Assembly: GCA_902470835.1 (NCBI GenBank)
Contig: CABRHR010000016.1
Coordinates: forward strand, 1-27,886
Source of the DNA: an uncultured Collinsella sp.
GTDB lineage: Bacteria > Actinomycetota > Coriobacteriia > Coriobacteriales > Coriobacteriaceae
Direction of reading: 5' to 3'
DNA length: 27,886 nucleotides
Below, piece after piece: positions 15,142 to 20,308 of the stretch; position 1 is the first letter of the stretch, and each line of letters begins with the position of its first letter. Below the pieces are notes generated by a model. That model was not told the DNA's origin. It saw only the letters and a list, made by a program, of their open reading frames with translations, and made no database searches. The position numbers and the translations under genes are program-made.

Positions 15142-15924
15142 ATGGACAAACGAGATCTTGAGCAATTGCTAAGTGACGTGGCAGACGGAAGCATTACGCC
15201 GGCCGATGCCCTCACGCGCATCCAGACGGCGCCGACCGCCGACTTGGGCTTTGCACAGCTCGATCTTTCGCGCGGGGTGCGCCAGGGGGCCGGCGAGGTT
15301 GTCTACGGCGCCGGTAAAACCGCCGAGCAGATCGCCGCCATTATCGAAGCGCTGCGCGGTGCCGGCCAGGAGCGCATCCTGGTCACGCGCCTGGACGCCG
15401 AAAAAGCAGCCCGCACCTCGGAGCTCCTCGACAACGGTATCGACCTGGGATATGTCCCGGACGCGCAGCTCGCTCTCGTGGGCGGCAAGCCCTCCCCTAC
15501 CGGCAACGGACGCATCGTCGTCGCCTGCGCCGGCACGAGCGACCTGCCCGTCGCCGAGGAAGCCGCATTGACGGCCGAGTTCTATGGCAACGAGGTCGAC
15601 CGCCTCTACGACGTGGGCGTCGCCGGCCTGCACCGCCTGCTCGCGCATGCCGAGGAACTTGCACAGGCGCAGGTGATCATCGCCATCGCCGGCATGGAGG
15701 GCGCGTTGGCGAGCGTTATCGGCGGCCTGGCGAGCTGTCCGGTCATCGCCGTTCCCACCAGCGTGGGCTACGGCGCAAGCTTTGGTGGCGTAGCCGCGCT
15801 GCTCGCCATGCTCAGCTCCTGTGCCAGCGGCGTTTCGGTCGTCAATATCGACAACGGCTTTGGTGCCGCCTACCAGGCAAGTCTTATCAACCATCTGAGC
15901 GCCGGCACATCCCGCGCCCGTTAA
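15142..15924 (+). CDS. larB: LarB, nickel-pincer cofactor biosynthesis carboxylase
   Basis: This 260-aa protein is LarB, which carboxylates and hydrolyses nicotinic acid adenine dinucleotide to pyridinium-3,5-biscarboxylate mononucleotide, the first step of the nickel-pincer cofactor of LarA. The N-terminal ~100 residues are LarB-specific (DLSRGVRQGAGEVVYGAGKT). The C-terminal part is PurE-like (VVACAGTSDLPVAEEAALTAEFYG, VGVAGLHRLL, VIAIAGMEGALASVIGGL, VIAVPTSVGYGASFGGVAALLAMLSSCASGVSVVNIDNGFGAA). ATG at 15142 follows AAGGGA. larC starts 10 bp after it, and the nearby larD-larA pair supports the role. Confidence 0.95.
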   Translation: MDKRDLEQLLSDVADGSITPADALTRIQTAPTADLGFAQLDLSRGVRQGAGEVVYGAGKTAEQIAAIIEALRGAGQERILVTRLDAEKAARTSELLDNGIDLGYVPDAQLALVGGKPSPTGNGRIVVACAGTSDLPVAEEAALTAEFYGNEVDRLYDVGVAGLHRLLAHAEELAQAQVIIAIAGMEGALASVIGGLASCPVIAVPTSVGYGASFGGVAALLAMLSSCASGVSVVNIDNGFGAAYQASLINHLSAGTSRAR

Positions 15925-15934
15925 GGAGCATTCC

Positions 15935-16831
15935 ATGTCCAACCATCAGCACACGCTTATCATCGACGGTACCTCGGGCATCAGCGGCGATATGACCGTC
16001 GCGGCCCTGCTCGACCTGGGCGCCAGCGAGGAGCACCTGCGCGAACAGCTCGCCACGCTGCCGGTCGACGGCTTTACGATCGCCGTCACGCGTGCAAACA
16101 AGCATGGCATCGACGCCTGCGATTTCGACGTCCAGCTGGCAGAGGAGCTCGAGAACCACGATCACGATATGGCCTGGCTCTACGGCAACGAAGCAGCTGC
16201 CGGGCACACACACGAGCATGAGCACCACCATCATGACCATGTCGAGCACGAACACGAGCACTGCCACGAGCATGGCCACGAGGACCATCATCACGCCCAC
16301 CACCATCACCACCGTTCTTTGGCGGACGTCACTGCCATCATCGATGGCTCACAGCTGAGCGATGGTGCCAAGCGTCGTGCCCTCGCCATCTTTACCGCAC
16401 TCGCTGCAGCTGAGGCTAAAGCTCACGGCAAAACGCCCGAGACCGTCATGTTCCATGAAGTGGGCGCCGTCGACTCCATCGTCGACGTCTGCTCGATCGC
16501 CATCTGCCTCGACGATCTGGGTATTGAGGATATCGTGGTCGAGTCGCTCTCCGAGGGCCACGGAACCATCCGCTGCGCCCACGGCCTCATGCCCATTCCC
16601 GTCCCCGCTGTCGCCAACCTGTGCCAGGCGGGCAATATCGCCCTCACGCCTGCACCGGTCGCCGGCGAGCTCGTGACGCCCACGGGAGCCGCCATCGTCA
16701 CCGCGCTGCGCACGTCCGACCAACCGCCCTCACGCTACCGTATCGAAGCCGTCGGCTACGGCGCCGGCAAGCGCCCCTACGAGGGTTGCTCCGGTACGCT
16801 CCGCTGCCTGCTCGTTCACGCGGACGCATAG
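15935..16831 (+). CDS. larC: LarC (LarC1 part only), nickel insertion protein
   Basis: This 298-aa protein matches the N-terminal part of LarC, which uses CTP to insert nickel into the pincer cofactor: DGTSGISGDMTVAALLDLG at the start, then FHEVGAVDSIVDV, GTIRCAHGLMPIPVPAV and TPTGAAIVTAL. Residues ~91-127 are an extreme His tract, presumably metal-binding. It stops just after GYGAGKRPYEGCSGTLRCLLV, near the LarC1/LarC2 boundary. The C-terminal LarC2 domain (usual full length ~400 aa or more), which binds Mn-CTP in known structures, is missing. In Lactobacillus plantarum LarC2 is joined by a programmed frameshift, but here tetR begins 2 nt after the stop, leaving no room. LarC2 is either elsewhere or lost. 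Confidence 0.9.
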   Translation: MSNHQHTLIIDGTSGISGDMTVAALLDLGASEEHLREQLATLPVDGFTIAVTRANKHGIDACDFDVQLAEELENHDHDMAWLYGNEAAAGHTHEHEHHHHDHVEHEHEHCHEHGHEDHHHAHHHHHRSLADVTAIIDGSQLSDGAKRRALAIFTALAAAEAKAHGKTPETVMFHEVGAVDSIVDVCSIAICLDDLGIEDIVVESLSEGHGTIRCAHGLMPIPVPAVANLCQAGNIALTPAPVAGELVTPTGAAIVTALRTSDQPPSRYRIEAVGYGAGKRPYEGCSGTLRCLLVHADA

Positions 16832-16833
16832 CC

Positions 16834-17373
16834 ATGGATGCCCGCAAAGAAAAAAGCCGCGCTGCCATCGTTGCGGCGTTCTCCGAGCTGCTACGCGAAG
16901 AGGACTACGGCAAGATTACCGTCGGCGACATCATCGCGCGCGCCCATGTTGGTCGAGCCACGTTCTACGGCCTCTTTAAGAGCAAAGACGACCTACTGTC
17001 CGAGCTCGTGAGCGACATCTGCACCCACGCCCTCGACGACGATGGCACACCGCTCGACGACCCATTCGTGCAGGTCGAGCATATCCTCAACAATCTATGG
17101 GAACGTCGCCAGGGCGTCCGAGCGCTGGTAGCCGGCGCCGGCTCACGCGTCTTCGCCGACTGTCTCCGCAAGACCATCATGTCGCGCGCAGCCGAAACCG
17201 TCCCCGTCGACCCCGCAGGCCCCGCCGCCGCCATGGACCGCAGCTTCTTACTACACCACATAGCCTCAAGCTTCGTAGCCACCGTCCAATGGTGGGCCTG
17301 GCACAACTTCCAAGCAGACAAAGCCGACGTAGCCAAAGACTACCTCTCGGCCATAAAACCCCTCTTCAACTAA
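16834..17373 (+). CDS. TetR-family transcriptional regulator
   Basis: This is a 179-aa regulator. Residues ~6-50 (KSRAAIVAAFSELLREEDYGKITVGDIIARAHVGRATFYGLFKSKDDLL) form the TetR helix-turn-helix, with a helical ligand-binding domain after it. It begins 2 nt after the larC stop, which suggests translational coupling. It may control larBC-tetR through the palindrome at 15050-15067, and perhaps larA-larD through a related half-conserved site at 19759-19772. A Lar operon regulated by a TetR protein differs from L. plantarum, where LarR is a Crp-Fnr protein. The last ~50 codons shift to A-ending codons (CTA, ATA, TCA, GTA) unlike the neighbours. Confidence 0.88.
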   Translation: MDARKEKSRAAIVAAFSELLREEDYGKITVGDIIARAHVGRATFYGLFKSKDDLLSELVSDICTHALDDDGTPLDDPFVQVEHILNNLWERRQGVRALVAGAGSRVFADCLRKTIMSRAAETVPVDPAGPAAAMDRSFLLHHIASSFVATVQWWAWHNFQADKADVAKDYLSAIKPLFN

Positions 17374-17529
17374 GTAAACCCCTCATCCCAAAGTTCCGCC
17401 CCAACCCAAAGCACAATCCATCCCAAAGTATCGACAACAGCCCAACGCCCCCACCAGCAACAAGCCCCTCCCATCCAAATTCAGATATATATGTTGGGTT
17501 GCTTGTACGGACGCAACAAAGACCCCGCA
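17374..17529. other. G-depleted intergenic stretch
   Basis: No gene is seen between tetR and the long hairpin. The plus strand is rich in C and A and poor in G, a bias that begins inside the 3' third of tetR. The minus strand has G-runs at 17441-17472 (four runs of 3-5 G) that could form a quadruplex, and TTTGGGATG occurs twice on that strand. Confidence 0.5.
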
Positions 17530-17654
17530 GCTGACCGCATGGGGTAACTTCCCAGCGCATTCCGCAGGACGCAAAAAGGCTCGCCGCACGAAGTGCGCAG
17601 CGAGCCTTTTTGCATGTCCGAGGACGCGCTGGGAAGTTACCTCATGCGGTCAGC
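17530..17654. repeat. Three-tier long hairpin repeat, copy 1
   Basis: Outer 29-nt arms (17530-17558 with 17626-17654) pair at 28 of 29 positions. Linkers ATTCCGCAGGAC (17559-17570) and ATGTCCGAGGAC (17614-17625) follow, then a perfect 14-bp stem GCAAAAAGGCTCGC (17571-17584 with 17600-17613), then the apex CGCAC-GAA-GTGCG (17585-17597). It separates convergent tetR and larD and starts 21 nt beyond the larD stop. The stem gives a run of T on both strands, so it can serve as a bidirectional terminator, but its size far exceeds what that needs. Same family as 20161-20287. Confidence 0.85.
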
Positions 17655-17675
17655 GGACAACTATGTAGCCTCAGA

Positions 17676-18407
17676 CTAGAACATGCCCAAGAAACCGTGC
17701 ACAAACAGTGCGGCCAGAGCGGCACCGACAAACGGAGCGATACCAGGAACGAGCAGGCCGTACTTCCAGTTGTTGTCAGCCTTGTTCTTGATCGGCAGCA
17801 CCTGATAGGCCATGCGAGGACCAAGGTCACGAGCCTGGTTCATGGCGAAGCCGGTGATGCCGCCCATGCCCATGCCAACGGCCCAAACGATCAGACCGAC
17901 GCAGATAGCGAGCATCAAAACGTTCTCGCCGGCGCGGCTAGCGGCAGCAAGGATGGCGCTGATGAACACAAAGGTGCAGATAGCCTCGCAGAAGAAGTTG
18001 CGGGCATAGTTCGTGCCCTCGGTAGTAGGGTTGGTCGAGAAGATGTTGCGCTGGGCAATAGGGTCGACGACGCCCTCGGAAGCCTTGAACTCATCGGCAT
18101 ACATAAGCCAAGCGATTACGGCGCCCACAAAGCCGCCGAGCATATCGGCAATCATGAAGGGAATGCAGCTGCTCCACGGCACCAGGCCTACGATGCACTG
18201 GGCAAGCACCATGGCGGGGTTCATGCACACGGCGCCGCCAAAGACAAACAGGCAGACCGAGATGCCAAAAGACCAGGTGGTGATGGCAAACATGTGGCCG
18301 GAGCCCTGATACTTGGTGCCCTTGAGCACGGTATCGCAGTGCACGCCCACGCCAAAGATGATCATGAGGGCCGTTGCGCCGAATTCGCAGAGGAGTTTGG
18401 TAAGCAT
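17676..18407 (-). CDS. larD: MIP-family channel, probable LarD lactic acid facilitator
   Basis: This 243-aa membrane protein with about six hydrophobic segments belongs to the aquaporin/glycerol-facilitator family. The first half-helix motif is NPA (63-65, in GGAVCMNPAM). The second reads NQA (about 190-192, in GFAMNQARDLGPR), where NPARDLGPR is near-universal; the codon is CAG. Its place 49 bp downstream of larA matches LarD of L. plantarum, a lactic acid channel, though a glycerol or water channel cannot be excluded. ATG at 18407 follows TAAGG. Transcription runs larA to larD and ends at the long hairpin. Confidence 0.85.
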   Translation of the reverse strand: MLTKLLCEFGATALMIIFGVGVHCDTVLKGTKYQGSGHMFAITTWSFGISVCLFVFGGAVCMNPAMVLAQCIVGLVPWSSCIPFMIADMLGGFVGAVIAWLMYADEFKASEGVVDPIAQRNIFSTNPTTEGTNYARNFFCEAICTFVFISAILAAASRAGENVLMLAICVGLIVWAVGMGMGGITGFAMNQARDLGPRMAYQVLPIKNKADNNWKYGLLVPGIAPFVGAALAALFVHGFLGMF

Positions 18408-18456
18408 AAAACCTTATCTTTCTTGTCGGTTATAAACGATTCGTTTAGGCCGCGTA

Positions 18457-19734
18457 CTAGTGCTGAGCGACGACAACGCCCAGGCCATCGGGAATGACGG
18501 CCACCTTGGCATCGGCACCCTTCATCTCAAAGGCGAGCTTGAGCGCCTCATCGAGAGTGTTGACCGGCGTCATGTGCATATCCTTGATCATCTGGTGATC
18601 GCACAGGTCGGTAACCATGATCACAGGGTGATGCGCCAGGATGCGGGCAAAGATCTGGCTCGTCCACTGGTCGGGCAGGGTCTCGTCCTTAGGACGGTCG
18701 ATGCAGGCGCGCTCAAACTCTGCCGGATCATTGTCGGCGATGTTGTGATAGAAGCCCTCGCCACCGTGACCGTCGGCACAGCCGGCGACGTCGATAATTA
18801 CACCGCCCTCGGGAAGCGTAGCCTCGGCAGAGCACATGCCCTTCACGGCCTGGTAGATGTTCTGGTCGAGCGGGTAGCCGCCGTTGGTGGTGATGGCAAT
18901 CTCGCACTCAACGGGCTCAACGCCGGCAAGGCTCTTCACGAACTCACAGCCGGCCTCGTGCGCCTTGTGGATGTCGCCGGCAAAGGAGCCGATGACCTCG
19001 TGCTTGCCGTTGAGCACCACGTTAAGCACAAAGGCAAGGTGAGCCATCTCGGCGGCAGCAAACATGTCCTCGCTCACGTGGTTGTGGCACAGGTTGCCGG
19101 CACGCGAATGGGGATCGTTCACAAACTGACCGTTGTGGTTGTACATGATGGTCTTGTAGCTGGCGATGCCAGGCAGGACGGACTTGCGGCTACCAGAGAA
19201 ACCGGCAAAGAAGTGCGGCTCAATAAAGCCCTCGGCAAGCAGCAGATCGCAATCGGCGGCAATCTTGTTGATGATGCACTCGCCACCAGAAGGCAGGGTG
19301 CCGATCTTTTTCATCATGCTGTCGTCAGTCGCGACGTGCATAACGATTTCCTCGTTGGCAACGATCTCCTCGCCATACTTGTTGACGAGCTCCTCGTGCG
19401 TCGACGGACGATGCATACCCGTAGCAACCAAAATACGCACTCGAGCCTCGGGCGCAGCGGAATGGATGTGATGCAGCAGAATAGGCATCGTCACACGCGA
19501 GGGAACGGGGCGCGTATGATCGGAGCTAATAATGACGATATCCTTCTTGCCAGCGCAAAGCTCCTCGAGCGAAGGCGAACCATAAGGGTTGGCAAGTGAC
19601 TCCTCTACCAGCTCTTCCTGTGATTTTGTAGTCTTAAACTCGTTTTGATGACCTTCCATCACACCCGCGAAGTTCTTATCCTCGAGCTCCAGATGCAACG
19701 TCTTGTGGTCAAACGGCAGTTCACATTCAAACAA
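18457..19734 (-). CDS. larA: Nickel-dependent lactate racemase LarA
   Basis: This 425-aa cytoplasmic enzyme interconverts D- and L-lactate (or a related 2-hydroxyacid) using the nickel-pincer cofactor. Starting from the TTG at 19734, the key residues fall at exactly the numbers known for L. plantarum LarA: His108 (GMHRP), His174 (EPHFFAGFSG), Lys184 (SRKSVLPG, the cofactor-binding Lys) and His200 (YNHNG). A well-placed GAGGG lies 9 nt before the TTG, and no ATG gives a sensible length. SSDHTRPVP near residue 70 is also family-typical. Other LarA-like enzymes act on other 2-hydroxyacids, so the substrate is probable, not proven. Confidence 0.94.
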   Translation of the reverse strand: MFECELPFDHKTLHLELEDKNFAGVMEGHQNEFKTTKSQEELVEESLANPYGSPSLEELCAGKKDIVIISSDHTRPVPSRVTMPILLHHIHSAAPEARVRILVATGMHRPSTHEELVNKYGEEIVANEEIVMHVATDDSMMKKIGTLPSGGECIINKIAADCDLLLAEGFIEPHFFAGFSGSRKSVLPGIASYKTIMYNHNGQFVNDPHSRAGNLCHNHVSEDMFAAAEMAHLAFVLNVVLNGKHEVIGSFAGDIHKAHEAGCEFVKSLAGVEPVECEIAITTNGGYPLDQNIYQAVKGMCSAEATLPEGGVIIDVAGCADGHGGEGFYHNIADNDPAEFERACIDRPKDETLPDQWTSQIFARILAHHPVIMVTDLCDHQMIKDMHMTPVNTLDEALKLAFEMKGADAKVAVIPDGLGVVVAQH

Positions 19735-19758
19735 TGACGAGCGCCCTCTTCCTTTCAA

Positions 19759-19772
19759 CTGACACACTAGAT
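19759..19772. promoter_or_regulatory. Half-conserved match to the larB palindrome, before larA
   Basis: CTGACACACTAGAT matches CTGACATGTCAGAT from the larB palindrome at 10 of 14 positions: both outer parts agree and the centre differs. It lies 25 bp before the larA start. It is weak as a lone signal and of interest because of the shared pathway. Confidence 0.25.
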
Positions 19773-19855
19773 AAACCGTTGGAAGGATACGCCGCTCACC
19801 GAAAAACACCACCGTCCACCGACTCATTAACACAACGTTCATATTTGACCCACAA

Positions 19856-19890
19856 CAAAACGGCCGCGACCCCAAACGGGACCGCGGCCG
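19856..19890 (-). terminator. GC-rich hairpin upstream of larA
   Basis: CGGCCGCG (19861-19868) pairs with CGCGGCCG (19883-19890), with an inner CCC/GGG pair; the minus-strand tail is TTTTGTTG. It would stop read-through from the ppc direction into larA. Confidence 0.65.
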
Positions 19891-19993
19891 CTACAGTCGC
19901 AAGGCCAGAAGCGCCACATGCATCTCAATCCCGATCGATAAGACACGAGGCGCGAAGCACCAAACGCGCCGCCGGGACAGACCCCATCCAAAA

Positions 19994-20116
19994 CGCGCAA
20001 AGCGCGCCTAATTCTCTTCAGCCCCAATCCCAGAAGACCGAGGACGAAGGGACCCGATGGGCTTCTCTCTGAATGCATTCCGCAGCACGAAGCCCTTTCC
20101 AAACGCGCGAAGCGCG
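19994..20116. repeat. Two decayed relatives of the long hairpin repeat
   Basis: Apices CGCGC-AAA-GCGCG (19994-20006) and CGCGC-GAA-GCGCG (20104-20116) resemble the CGCAC-GAA-GTGCG apex of the intact copies. CCGAGGAC (20038-20045) equals the end of the right linker, and ATTCCGCAGCAC (20077-20088) matches the left linker at 11 of 12 positions. The ~75 nt after each apex are also alike (TCTTCAGCCC, CAGAAGACC). Long arms are not evident. The rest of the 19735-20160 gap shows no gene. Confidence 0.55.
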
Positions 20117-20160
20117 CTATATTTCTTCAGCCCGTAATCCGCAGAAGACCGGACATCGTA

Positions 20161-20287
20161 GGGCCCGCCATTAGTTTACTTTTAGGCACACTCCGCAGGA
20201 CGCAAGAAGCCCTCGCCGCACGAAGTGCGCAGCGAGGGCTTCTTGCATGTCCGAGGACGTGCCTAAAAGTAAACTAATGGCGGGCCC
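20161..20287. repeat. Three-tier long hairpin repeat, copy 2
   Basis: Outer 29-nt arms (20161-20189 with 20259-20287) pair perfectly. Linkers ACTCCGCAGGAC (20190-20201) and ATGTCCGAGGAC (20247-20258) follow, then a perfect 15-bp stem (20202-20216 with 20232-20246), then the apex CGCAC-GAA-GTGCG (20217-20229). It starts 21 nt beyond the ppc stop, the same distance as copy 1 from larD. Linkers and apex are nearly identical to copy 1; the outer arms agree at only 14 of 29 positions. Confidence 0.87.
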
Positions 20288-20308
20288 GGACGACTACAGG
20301 GCTATCGA

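Noticed and set aside
16700..17000. LarC2 continued in another frame
   Set aside because: The +1 and +2 frames after larC encode tetR or short stops; no LarC2-like sequence is seen.
19834..19841. AACGTTCA before larA as a member of the uxa operator set
   Set aside because: Only 8 bases match and the left half (GGTG) is absent; likely chance.
17530..20287. CRISPR or CRISPR-like array suggested by constant and ~29-nt variable parts
   Set aside because: The variable parts occur as inverted pairs within each copy, the copies are 2.5 kb apart, and no cas-like gene is present.
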